Source of the DNA: Ceriagrion tenellum
Taxonomy: Eukaryota > Arthropoda > Insecta > Odonata > Coenagrionidae
Direction: 5' to 3'
DNA: 64,000 nucleotides
NCBI GenBank assembly: GCA_963169105.1
Contig: OY720639.1
Coordinates: 96,484,559-96,548,558, forward strand
This document shows positions 1-10,599 of the stretch, one piece after another. The first letter of the stretch is position 1, and each line of letters opens with the position of its first letter. The translations under genes were made by a program, and so were the position numbers. The notes below the pieces were generated by a model. The model ran no database searches. It was given only the letters and a program-made list of their open reading frames with translations, and was not told the origin of the DNA.

Positions 1-165
1 TCGCCTGCTGACCCAAAGGGTCGCGGGTTCGAGTCCCGCCTGGGTAGAATATTATCTGCCCGGGACATGGGTGTCTGCGTCTCGTCCGTTGTTTCTGTTG
101 TTCACCCGACGTAAACTGGCCTACTTAGTAAGGTGATGTATTCGGGGGAGTGAAAAAAATTATAA
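1..165 (+). repeat. tRNA-derived SINE, 5' end cut by window edge
   Basis: The first bases carry an RNA polymerase III B box (GGTTCGAGTCC at 26-36) inside a tRNA-like T arm, followed by a non-tRNA body that includes the words CCCGGGACATGGGTGT and CACCCGACGTAAA. The same body occurs, in the opposite orientation, in the copy at 18.9-19.1 kb, so this is a dispersed SINE and not a tRNA gene. The A box lies outside the window. The run of A and T after about 150 is probably the 3' tail. SINEs of this kind are transcribed by Pol III and mobilised by a partner LINE. Confidence 0.8.
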
Positions 166-870
166 AAAATTTTTAAAAATTATTACAAATAACAAAATAA
201 TACATATCATAAATATAGCCCACCTACTTTCTATAAGACTCATACCAGCAGAAACTTTCAGTTGACAAAACACCAGCCGCTAGAAATAGGTTGGTATCAC
301 ATCTATCGACATGCCGCGATTAGAGCGTGAAATTGAGAGAGATAAATGATCAGAAATTTGGAAAACGTTTGAGTACTGAGACGTACTTTTGCATATCATA
401 TTTTTGTTTTGTCGCGGAAAAAGTAGGATTTTATGCCGGGTGTTTAAGTGGAAAATTGTTCCACAAAATAAAAACACGTTGAGAGAAACTATGAATTCGT
501 TCTATCAAAACAAATATTTCCATAAACAGAGGATGATGAAGGGAGTTATTAAGAGTCAATGTTTAATTAGACTTATTTATCGTTTCGGGCTTGATTTGGT
601 GGAATTTTATCCCGAAGATGGAACAAAAACAGTGAATTTCCAGATTTTGAAATTAATTTGCACGGCCACAGTAAAACCATGCTCGTATGAATAAAGTTAG
701 TCGTGGGATTGCAATATAACCTATTCATAAAATTTCTTCCAAAATAATCTGCCTTTGATATTACTAATTATTGAGGGGTTATCTTCCAAAAACTGTCCAC
801 TTGAACTCAGTCAATCAGAGATATCAGATAAGGAGGTGAGAATTCAACAGAGGATGTCACGAATAGATAC
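165..870. other. AT-rich stretch without recognised feature
   Basis: Short open frames of about 100 codons or fewer exist on both strands, but none shows a recognisable domain, codon bias or splice context. I see nothing further here. Confidence 0.5.
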
Positions 871-1073
871 AATTAAGTTTGGTTCCTGACGTGACGGTAG
901 GTTCTTAAGGACATATAACGGTAGAGTCGGGGGCGTTCCGAAAACAAAAAAAACAACGCGGGCTGCTGATCACGTTCCGTCGATTCTCCCTCGGCTGTCA
1001 CAAAACTTCTGATTGGACGAAGGCCGTGAGGGACAGAAAGGAAAAAAAAATACGAGAAAGAGAGGGGACTCAC

Positions 1074-1160
1074 CGGAAGTTGGCCATGGGAAACAGCAGT
1101 TTGAGAGCGGATCCCATCCGTCGATGTCACTTGTGCACCACTGAGATAGAATTCCGCGCG
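1074..1160 (-). other. possible first coding exon (minus strand), weak
   Basis: On the minus strand an ATG at 1117 opens a 14-codon frame (MGSALKLLFPMANF plus two bases) that runs into CCG|GTGAGT, a good splice donor, at 1074/1073. An in-frame TGA lies a few codons upstream. About 30 bases upstream there is an initiator-like TCAGTG, and about 25 bases before that TATAAT near 1162, which lies at the edge of the neighbouring MITE copy. This is only pattern matching on a very short exon. I do not recognise the peptide and no second exon was identified. It could easily be chance. Confidence 0.15.
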
Positions 1161-1691
1161 GATTATAATAGAGACCATATTCGATATTTACATTTTAATT
1201 CCACCAATTGTGTGACACAAATTAAATATTGCATTTTTAATGGTGCAATAATATAGTTTTACAGGGCAGAAATTGAAGGTGATCAAATAAAATATCTAAA
1301 TAAGTGTTTAACTTGACTCATTTTTTTCACGCGGTACGTTTGAAACTCCATCGATACGGAATGCTTATTGAGATGACGAAGAATTTACTGCGGTGACAAT
1401 TTAATTAATTTTCAAAAATAGTTGAGGAAACACACAAATTACATACTATTGATTTTTTGACGATATCTAAGTGTAGGAAATGTCTCATTTTAAATATAAG
1501 GTCTCTCTGGAGTGCATACACGTACCATTTCCCATACAAAAGGGCTGGTATTTTCTGGCAAATATCTCGGAAAGTAATGTGGTAAGGGGTTAAATTTTTT
1601 ATGACAATGGAAGGGTGATATATTTTTCTTGAAAATGGGACCAAATTCATCGAGTTCCAGGTAAAATGATATTTCGCTCAAACTACCTTAA
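1160..1691 (+). mobile_element. TTAA-flanked MITE family M1, copy a
   Basis: About 530 bp align with copies at 23.9-24.4 kb and 32.4-33.2 kb. Shared landmarks are TTTCACGCGGTACGTTTGAA, TCTGGAGTGCATACAC, AAAAGGGCTGGTATTTT and the terminus TCGCTCAAACTACCTTAA. The right terminus is the inverse of the left terminus of copy b (TTAAGGTAGTGCGAGCGA). The left end of this copy is missing or eroded. TTAA at 1688-1691 suggests a piggyBac-type target. No transposase is encoded, so this is a non-autonomous DNA element. Short frames inside it are not genes. Confidence 0.7.
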
Positions 1692-1815
1692 ACCACAGCC
1701 ATATTTCAATATGGCAACCGCAGCAATTGACATCGACGTTTTCTTTTACATCTTCCACAGGATTAATAAAGTTACATGCATTTAAAAATTATTACACATT
1801 GCAAAATTTTAGAAA

Positions 1816-1880
1816 AACTTGGCGGCACTCATCAACTGATAATTAGAGGTCACTTAGGGTGAATCAAATGTTGGCGAATC
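1816..1880 (+). repeat. partial copy of small inverted-repeat element
   Basis: Sixty-five bases match the left part of the element at 2596-2783: AACTTGG-GGCACTCA, CTGATAATTA-AGGTCACTTA and GTGAATCAAA. No right end is found, so this looks like a truncated copy. Confidence 0.5.
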
Positions 1881-2595
1881 AAGCCAGCAGTACAGCAGCA
1901 TAATACACTACTACACTAACTCATTTTTTTTCTTTATTCCATACTCCACCGCTCACCGTGACGACCAATTTCGAATTCGCCTTGAATACTAGAATACAAT
2001 GTGATTCATCGAGCATGTTTGCCTTTTTTGTACACAGAATTATGCAATACGCGAAGCATACATCGTCCGCTCAAATACCGAACCAAGATCTAATACCATT
2101 TCGTTTGGTAATTCTATTTCAAGGATAAAGTTTGGCGAAAGTAATATAGGTTGAACACATTCCATCGTCTTCTAGTTTTTCTGTTTGTAAAATAGATTTG
2201 CTTCTCTTAATATTTTAAGCTCCATCCTTCACGGAGGTCGCTGATGATTCAAATACGTGGCATAACTTAGCCTCGACGCCACGCTTTGCGCATGTGATGC
2301 GAGGCTAGGAAATTTGAATAGCCTTGTGGGGAAAGGGTAATGAAGATCCTACCAGATGTCCTGGTGGGGGACATTCGGCTCCTCTGCCCTTTCATCCACT
2401 CTTGCTTCAACTTTTTCGACTTCAAGCGCTTCGACATATAGTGCCACAAAGTTGTGCGATGCATATACATAACCTTTGTCAGCGATAGAGGATATGAACA
2501 TACCTAAACATGAGACAACTGGCTTACGGTCGGAAACCTTGCAATTTTAGTAGGTATCCCAGCTATAGTACCAAACCAGCAAAGGCACAAAGCAA

Positions 2596-2783
2596 AACTT
2601 GGTGGCACTCACCAGCTGATAATTAAAGGTCACTTAAAGTGAATCAAACGTTGACGAGAGAGCTAAGGCACCGAAAGATTCCCGGAGTGACCTCTGGAGG
2701 AGACTTGGACTTCTTGTCCCTCATCTCTTGTATCCTTTCCTCCTCTTTGCATGATGCTCTTCACAAGCGTGTGCCACCAAGTT
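2596..2783. mobile_element. 188-bp MITE with 13-bp inverted ends
   Basis: AACTTGGTGGCAC at 2596-2608 is matched by its exact reverse complement GTGCCACCAAGTT at 2771-2783. The interior is unique apart from the left 65 bp, which recur at 1816-1880. There is no coding capacity. The superfamily cannot be fixed because no clear target duplication is visible. Confidence 0.6.
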
Positions 2784-2799
2784 TCGCTACGCCTATACG

Positions 2800-3800
2800 T
2801 CATTTATAGCATTCGAAAGCCCGTCATATGTCATAATGTCCACTTCATCATTTTCCGACTAAACCAAAAGATATCCCGCGAACACTGCGTTCATTAGTAC
2901 TTTCCCTTAAGCAGTTCCTCGAAAGTTTCTCACGTTTTTTTTTCCCAAAGGATTCGATCTCATAAATCATTCACTCCCATTTCATACCATTTAAATGTTA
3001 TCCTTATCACCTCCTACGAATTTGATTTGTAAATTAACCCCTTTCTCCGCTTTGCGATGATGAAATGTCGGTTTCGGCCCGCAGTACATTCTTTCTGCGG
3101 GCAAATAAAAATTAATTGATTTCCCTTCTCATGCATGGAAACATGCATGCTTGTGAAACTTTGTTTTGCAACGCCGGGCAACCCTTTTCGATTATCGATT
3201 TCGCCAGAGAAAATTAACTCGGCTACTGACATCACCACAACTAGGCGAGAACAAAGTGCCCCGGAAATGCGGCCAATGTAAACAATTCCTAACGAGCTCT
3301 GTGGGAAGTCAAGATGGAGAGAGAACGGTGTGTTTATGAAATGATATGAGTTCGTGATTTTTCTACGGGCGTTTCATCATGATTTCTCATCCCTATAACG
3401 AGTTCATTTTTTAAAACCAAGCGGGAAGATTAAGAAACACAATGATTATATCTCGACGAGAGATCTTCGGCAGGAAGAGCTTCGAAGGAATGCACGAAAT
3501 GGAACGCTTCCCTTTCCCTTAATTAATCCGAGTCCGTTGTGTTCAACTTTCAAAGCGATTTCGAGCGATCCACAGTGTGGACATTCGCCGTGGTCAGCGA
3601 TGAGTTCTTAAGGTGCCTCACACTTGACTATGTGAGTCAAGAGAAATACTACGTTACACATTTTTATATACTCAACTTAAAAAATCCAGCTTTCACTAAT
3701 GAAAATGGCGACCCATTGAAAACCATAATTAAGGTACACAATGTGCAAATTAATCCTCGAATATATTTTAATGCCCACAATTTTCCAGCCATCGGGGCAA
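2800..3800. other. no recognised feature
   Basis: Only short chance frames are present. Nothing in this kilobase matches a known protein, RNA gene or the repeat families described elsewhere in the window. Confidence 0.5.
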
Positions 3801-3809
3801 GGTCCACCA

Positions 3810-4090
3810 ATATCGATTGTATTCTTCCTTCAATACGGGTCTTCGCAACGTAAACAAAACCGCCATTAATGTGCGAATTTTAGTGTATTATTCGCAAGCA
3901 TACAATAGTTTTTTCAACGTTTTGTTTATTTGGTATTGCATCTGTATTCAGAATGACGACTTGTGCTGTATTGTCGTTGATTTCCTAGGGTTTACCATGG
4001 GAGTAAATGCTCAATGAGCACATTTATGGCGAATGTGTGATGGAAAAGGTTGCGAAGACCTACATCGAAGGAAGAATACAAACGATATCG
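3810..4090. mobile_element. inverted-repeat element, arms about 40 bp
   Basis: The segment at 3811-3850 (TATCGATTGTATTCTTCCTT, then GGGTCTTCGCAACG) is repeated in reverse complement at 4048-4090 with a few mismatches. The roughly 200-bp interior has no coding capacity. The structure fits a foldback or MITE-type element. Target duplications were not clear. Confidence 0.5.
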
Positions 4091-4599
4091 AACGACCTTG
4101 CCATTTCCATGCAGTGTCTGCAGCGCCATTTCCATGTAACTACCGCATTTTGACTTCAATTACTTCAGTAATTCGCTAATAACTTTTTTAAAAAGGCGGT
4201 CAGATGCCTGTATATTGTTTTTATTCAATTTCCCAGGACTTTCCGCTTCTAATAAACAGTTTAAATGGCAAACTTGAATATGCTTTCTCGTTCAATTTGA
4301 GTTTTTCTGCTGTAATCTGAGCAATCTCTAGAAGAGCCCATGTTAAAATCTCCCCTCCCAAGGTTGAATTACAGCAAAGCTAGCTTTGAAACTTTATTTT
4401 ATTTTCGTCTCAGTTTATAAAACGCACTTCAAATATGCTATACTGAAGATCTCAGATTACCTAAAATAAGTAACCCAAAGGCCAGAGCCACTTTAACGCG
4501 TCTTTCATCTTTGCTAGTACCTTCCTCGGCATAAACAAATGGCAATAAGTAATGTTAGCGGGCGTGACTTCGTGGAAATCCTTCATAGTAGGAGCGTCT

Positions 4600-4774
4600 G
4601 AAGAAATTACAACTTGGCTGTTTCCACATGAGGTTTTATTGTTACCGACCATGGCTTTGTTACAGAGTAACATTATCAGAGTAACATTATCACCTTGATA
4701 ATGTTACTCTGTAACGAAACCATGGTCGGTAACAATAAAACCTCATGTGGAAACAGCCAAGTTGTAATTTCTTC
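4600..4774. mobile_element. PLE-type palindrome with hammerhead-like module (H1)
   Basis: Nearly perfect arms at 4600-4690 and 4692-4774 fold back on each other. The plus strand at 4693-4727 reads CTTGATAATG, then the hairpin GTTAC-tct-GTAAC, then GAAAC, then CATGGTC. This matches in order the boxes of the other modules in the window. Its AT-rich continuation (AACAATAAAAC) resembles the tail of modules at 5.0 and 55.4 kb. I interpret it as two inverted copies of a PLE terminal segment. The minus-strand frame across this arm is not a gene. Confidence 0.55.
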
Positions 4775-4983
4775 ATAAACAAATGGAATTAAATGTCTAA
4801 ATGCAAACGACCATCATTTATGACGAATATAGAGAAGCCGAGTATCGTTAGAATTCAAAGAGACTTCTTCACGTTCAATGAGTTTCAGGAATAAAGAAAA
4901 TACGCTGCTGTATTAATGAAATTGTTTCCCTAACATTATGAACTCATTGAATGGTTTGCGGCGTGACTTCGTGAAATTGCATC

Positions 4984-5120
4984 ATGTTGAAATGAATAAC
5001 TTTGTAAATTTCACATAGGTGACTTTAATAACGACCAGTTTCGTCGCTGTGCGACATCATCAGGTCACCTATTAAAGTCACCTTTGTGAAATTTACAAAG
5101 TTATTCATTTCAACATCATG
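4984..5120. mobile_element. PLE-type palindrome with hammerhead-like module (H2)
   Basis: Arms at about 4984-5030 and 5071-5120 are inverted copies (ATGTTGAAATGAATAACTTT and its complement). The unpaired centre, read on the minus strand (5065 to 5031), is CCTGATGATG, hairpin GTCG-cacag-CGAC, GAAAC, TGGTCG. This is the cleanest match to a hammerhead core in the window. It has one extra T between the CTGATGA box and stem II compared with a standard hammerhead. Confidence 0.6.
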
Positions 5121-5139
5121 AACTCAATTGGGATACGCA

Positions 5140-5985
5140 AAAAATTAATGAAATTCAGCAGTTTAAGTATGTTGGTGCTATTGCTTTAATATTCATTCGC
5201 GGCACCGGAGAAAATTCAATACGCCTGTTAATCTATATATTTTTCTTTTCAGCCTATAAATTGAATACGGCGGATTTTTATGAGATAACCTAAATTAATC
5301 TTTAGCAGCAATAAGGATAAATAGAGTGGTAGCTTTTGCGAAAACATCCGTTAATATTTCCATATGTTTGTAGGGTGGCGGTTGTATAAATTCATTCGTT
5401 TGTCTTCCGAGTATTTTTCTTGTTAATATTTAAATACTACAGTTATATGGGGCATGACGTCACTTATTGCCCTTCCTTAAACTTATGACTTGCTAACCAG
5501 GTGAGATTTCTCAGTTGCTGCCGGTAGCATGACGAAACTTCGTGTCTCGATTAGCATATGCAGCTCGCCTTCTCAGTTTCCCTGTTCCACTGCCTCTATG
5601 TGCCTTCCTCGTAATCACGTGGCAGGGCGACAATTACTCATTCGCGGAGCCAATTTTTGGATCTTACAAATGCTACAACGCATTTGGCGTCTCCGTGCTA
5701 ATGCCAACCGCTAATGATCAGATGCCGAGTTCTAGAAATTGCGAATCACGAAATGCAAACTGACTCCCGAGCCGTCTTCGACTGCTTTTTTTTCACTCCA
5801 AAATGCAAAATAATTGGATATTTTGAAGAAAAAAACGACGTAAGTAATTATAAAGTATTAATTAATATAAATTCTATTGTAAAAAGGCCATTGTAAAATC
5901 ATCGCTCCGTAGTTTTCGTCAGTTAATCTCATTCTTCAAATTGTATTAAATTCAAAAGTTGAAGGTATCACTTGGTGGAAGGTCG
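5140..5985. other. no recognised feature
   Basis: Short overlapping frames at 5.53-5.90 kb have no recognisable similarity. No repeat family from this window matches. Confidence 0.45.
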
Positions 5986-5998
5986 AAATTGTAGAAGA

Positions 5999-6164
5999 TC
6001 AAACTTTGTGTCTTCCACAGTTTCACTACTAAGAGTACAGCAAATTTCGGCAGTTACGCCATCATCAGGTACACTCTGAGATTCTGAGTGTACCTAGTGT
6101 TGGCATAACTGCCGAAACCGGTTGTATTATTCATAATGATTGAGTGGAAGACACAAATTTTGAT
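5999..6164. mobile_element. PLE-type palindrome with two hammerhead-like modules (H3)
   Basis: The outer arms (TTTGTGTCTTCCAC on the left, GTGGAAGACACAAA on the right) enclose two inverted modules. On the plus strand, around 6092-6126, GGCA-taac-TGCC is followed by GAAACCGGTTGT. On the minus strand the left half gives CCTGATGATG, GGCG-taac-TGCC, then GAAA. The two halves have diverged, so this insertion is older than the 40-kb palindrome. Confidence 0.55.
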
Positions 6165-6169
6165 TTACT

Positions 6170-8700
6170 ACTAAATAGTATTAATATTTATCTCTCACTT
6201 TCCTTAGAGAAATCAAAACCCAAAATAAGAGCAAGAACTATCATTTACGGAGCATACGACGTTGTTATCTAAAGAGTTATACATAAATTTAATATAAGGC
6301 GCACTCATCACCCAGGCTCAAGATAAATGAGATGAAATGCTCCATTTTTGGGTAATAAAACATTTAAACGCGCGAGTAAATACAGGTGCATGGCATAAAA
6401 TACACTGCAGCAGAGTGAACTTCTGCTTTAGATCCATTTGAAAAGTATGATTAGAAAAAGGAAGGATAGTAATAAAAACATTAAATTCTCAAAGAGATTG
6501 CAAACTATGAGCAGGTACACTCTTAATTCCGTGGTTGTTTCGCAATAATATTCCTCTTTCCAAATTCTTAATTTCATAAAAAAATATATTCACACGAATA
6601 TTTAAAAAAAACTCAGGACCTGGGCAACTAACTCGAGGTTCTGATGCCGAATTGATTGTAGGCAACAGGATAGTCATAAATGTATATTGCATTTGCTTCC
6701 TAATATAACAATCTCGTAGAAGATGAATAACGTTTGCAGGGTTGAATATTCTTAAAAATAAGGAAAAACACGATAATGTATATTTCTTTGGTAGTCGGTA
6801 ATATTCAATAGAAACGGAAATAGCCGTTATAAGCTTTCACCTACCTGTGTCATAAGATTATGTGATAATTCACCTAACTGTGCCATAAAATTCTTTTGTC
6901 GAAATTAGGAGCTATCAGCAATAAAATCTCACTTAATGAGCACGTACTGGCATAGGAGAACCTATAGACCAATCAAATATCCGACCGATCGTAAATATCG
7001 AATTTAATTCTGATCATTATCATGCTTAGAGCATCTTTTTACTGCACAAACTGGCTCAGATTTCGAAATGGATTGAGCTTTTACAAATGGCTTATGAAAG
7101 GCTAATTTATTGTTGTGGTAAATTTCGACGTAAACCTTTTATACTCTTGTCTCGCCAATTTTCGACGCTTTGAAGCATATAATCTCTTGTTCGAATCTCG
7201 TAAATACTGGTGTGAGTTTTAACAATTATGTAGTTTATCCTTGAAGTCCTTTATGTCGCTACAGTACCATTACTTGGTCACGTGAATTCGGTTCGGCATT
7301 CATTCCACAACAGGATCCGCATTTTAGTTCGGCCAAAGACTACCTCTGAGATCGCATAAACTGCCCGCACTCGAGATAACACTCTAACCATACATATACC
7401 CTTCGGAAGGCACGAAACGGAACACGACCCGAACGATTTTTTTCCCGACTGAACCCATTTCAATAATTTTTACCCGCGGTCACCGCAAACCAAAATACGA
7501 CACGGTCACGAATCAGGACAAGGGTCTTCCTGGACAATGGGACCAAGCAGAAGGGCCAATTCCGTATTCAAGACGCCCGCGGCAAAACGATGAATGGGGA
7601 AAAAAAGAGCCAATGCGAACGACAATTCATTAAATAACCCGGCGGAGATGGTACGTAATGGAGCACGAGTGAATTTATGCCTCGGACCCGAGATTTCGAT
7701 CTCCCTGGAACAAACCGGAATGCAGTCCTGGATACAGCACGGGCACTGCCGCTGAGTTCAGAATCCGACCGGACCCAGTGACAGAAATTTCGGGCACGCC
7801 CAAGCCCCGTAATATTTCCAAGGCCACTTGGGACTCGAGATCCTCCCAGTCTTCCTATCTCCTGCCCCACTCTTTTAACTCTCTCCACCTCCGCGGTTCG
7901 CGACGTGTCGCACACTGCTTTGCGATGCATACAAATGGAAATTAAGCCATTGGTTCATTTAGTTTCGAGCAGCGAGGCTCTAACTAAAGGCTCGATGTGG
8001 GAATGACGAGGCTGAATACACCGGTATATGAAGCTTAGTGCCTGCTCCAACACAAGGATTCCTAAAGCCGGGGGCGTGGCGTAATACATGAAAGCGACCA
8101 CAAAAATCCTGTCACACACTTTACCAAAGGAAAAAAATCATCGCCCCTGAAGGGAATCTATTAGAAAAAGACTTTCGTCATAGGGCGTAACTGGTCTCTA
8201 TAGTTAGCATCGTAAAATTGAGCTACACGCTACTACTGCGTACGAACAACTGTTGTCATTTTAAAATGGGCATTTAATCCAAGCCTTTAATGCTTAGGAT
8301 GGAGGTATTTCTCCTCCAGAAGAGTTCATATTCCCAAATAAATTGAGTATTCATACTATGACTAGATATTATTTTAACCCAAAGCAAGCTTTACTAATGA
8401 GGAGGCATCAAACTTTGATTTTTAGACCTTGGTTAAACTTACTCAAATTGAATACATCAGTTCTAGGATACTTTGACCCTGACTAGGTAAAATAGGCTTT
8501 TGAACTAATGCTAAATATCGTAACATCAGTATTAGCCACTGACCTCGCATGCAATTCCCGGTATGATATAGCTCTTGCATGATTTAGTACCTAGTAGAAC
8601 TATTTATCAGTCGCAGTATTATAATCAGTAGTAGTATCTTAAGTAGTGTACTGCATGTTAACATGTTTTTGTACGCATCACTCTCCTAGTTTCTGGTCTG
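6170..8700. other. no recognised gene; GC-richer part at 7.3-7.9 kb
   Basis: The segment at about 7280-7930 is richer in GC and CpG than its surroundings and carries a 120-codon minus-strand frame without recognisable domains. It could be a remnant of a promoter or exon region, but nothing decides this. The rest of the stretch shows nothing. Confidence 0.4.
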
Positions 8701-8804
8701 ACCATGCACTGTCACCCTGACTGATTTTGGCCTGTACCTGGCATTCCGGGGGAACGTGCGCGGTTCGGATTTCAGCTGGGATGAGGGCTTCATGCCTGGT
8801 GTGG

Positions 8805-8866
8805 AATCACCCAGAACCACACACCCGAGTGGTGGCTTGGACGGTATTTAGTAGCTGTAGATGAAT
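8805..8866 (+). repeat. LINE 3' tail (CR1-like family), degenerate
   Basis: ACCACACACCCGAGTGGTGGC followed by GTAGCTGTAGATG matches the 3' terminus of the LINE at 62.75 kb (GCCACACACCCTCGTGGTGG, then GTAGATGTATATG). Both can form a small stem (ACCAC with GTGGT here). No coding part of the LINE was recognised upstream, so this is a heavily 5'-truncated or decayed copy. Confidence 0.5.
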
Positions 8867-8899
8867 CTGTCATAGCAGCGGATTTAAATAACTATTTGA

Positions 8900-10060
8900 A
8901 TATTGAATTTAATTAAAACTAAAAACGCCTGTGATGGGTTTATCTCTCTCAATCTTGATTTCGACTTCGAAAATATGACAATGATTATGTATTCCAATAT
9001 ATAATCCAAAGGGGGTAGCTCCTGGGATGAAGCGACAGAACAAATATGCTATGCCCGTAGTGAGTTTCAGCGCCAATTCGTCGATCCGTCCATTGGTGAT
9101 GCTCCGCATATGAAATTGGAGGTAGCTACAGGTGCCGTGGAGGTAGCAGTGTGTCCATTTTAGAATTTTAAAATCATGACCATTAAGTGATAAGGGAATT
9201 GTAAGGTAATCAATGACTCTCTTGACCTTGCTATCTTAAAGAGACGTCATTGAAACAATGTAACGTCCAATTCAGCGGTGGCTGACGCACACTAACAAAA
9301 GACAATGGAATCCTCAAAATTATTTCAATTTCAGGTAAGTATTAGACACAAGCAGCAGGTGCATTTGAACTCAACGCTAAGTGGTGCAATTTAATTCGTC
9401 AATCAGGAATGGAATTAATGAAAGAATCAGTCGGTTTGAATAGTGCAGAGTGAAAGAGATAGTATCATGACGTATGACTCCAGTATCTCGCTTGGATCTC
9501 ATGAATAAACAAATTCCCGGGAAACCTGATTATGCTTTCTCCCCAGGTGTATTGATTTAAGGCTTAAACTGCTAAGATATACGATCTCGGAAGTGAAACA
9601 GTCCCGCACAAGACGCGGTGATTGTCTACGGACTCTCCAAGTATTTCTTAAGACTTCATGAAGCATTCACACTGTTTATTCCCGTTCAAGATAGCATGCG
9701 ATGCACAAGACTCCTGCACCCTTCAAGATCTCACGCTAGAAAACTTGGGATATTTCTCTCGCGATCAAATCATTGCTTTACGCATGGTTTTCTTCTAGTG
9801 AAAGTAAGTTTAGTTAATGAAGTGAAAGTAATTAAAATAAAATGAGCTTTAGAGAAGGATGCAGGGCCCAATTGTATGTCTATTAGTGTAAGAAACAACA
9901 CTTTTCTTTAGCTGTGTACTATTTTCTCTTCTTAAAACGCTCAGCGAATTCTCGACTGAATACTTATAATTTCATTCTTGAAGACGGCGAGGATATGCTC
10001 AATACAAAAAACTTGAGATTAAACGTAAGGGCAGAGAAGTTAGTTTCTTTCTCTGTTTTC
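8900..10060. other. no recognised feature
   Basis: Frames of 60-75 codons only. No repeat family or protein domain recognised. Confidence 0.45.
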
Positions 10061-10069
10061 AAAGAACTA

Positions 10070-10250
10070 CGAACTACCCGCGCTGTAACTTTAACGGAGT
10101 CACCCGCTAGTGCTCACACAATTGTGTGAAATGCACAGTGGAAAAATCATTCGCCTGGACTGGGAAACGACCCCAGATACCTCGATTTCGTGCCGAATGC
10201 TCTTACCTATTAAGCTACCCAGGCGTATAATTCCACTGTGAATCTAATGG
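10070..10250 (-). repeat. tRNA-derived SINE, copy 1
   Basis: On the minus strand 10226-10152 reads as a tRNA-like head. It has an A box-like TAGCTTAATAGG and a decayed B box (GGGTCGTTTCCC, where the expected sequence is GGGTTCGATTCCC). It is followed by the body words GAATGATTTTTCCACTGT and CGGGTGACTCCGTTAAAG. The body is shared with copy 2 at 10.4-10.6 kb in the same orientation, 310-330 bp away. Confidence 0.7.
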
Positions 10251-10384
10251 GAGGCTTCAAGAAGCAAGTTGTACTCACAAGTGCCGTGCATGTAATGCCA
10301 GAGGTACCCGTATGCGAGTGCTAAGTGCTACACTCGACGGGTTAAGCCCAACTTTAAACGCAAAGGTATTTACTTTGGACATTT

Positions 10385-10575
10385 TCAAAGAACTACGGCG
10401 CTAGTACTAGCCGTGCAGTAACTTTAACGGAGACACCCGCTAGTCTTCACACAGTTGCGAAAAATCCACAGTGGAAAAATCATTCACCTGGACTGGGAAT
10501 CGAACCCAGATCCCTAGAATTTGACCGGAGTGTTCTAACCTAACTAACTACAAAAGACGGCCCCTGAATACGGTT
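10385..10575 (-). repeat. tRNA-derived SINE, copy 2
   Basis: The minus strand shows an intact B box (GGTTCGATTCC, 10506-10496) in a tRNA-like head. Downstream is the same body as copy 1 (GAATGATTTTTCCACTGTGG and TAACTTTAACGGAG in plus orientation). Two same-orientation copies this close suggest either a local duplication or repeated insertion. Confidence 0.75.
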
Positions 10576-10599
10576 GAATCTTGATGGGAAATGGATTCC

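Noticed and set aside
4461..4673. 70-codon minus frame at 4.5-4.67 kb as a gene
   Set aside because: Much of it lies in the arm of the palindrome H1 and is mirrored on the other side.
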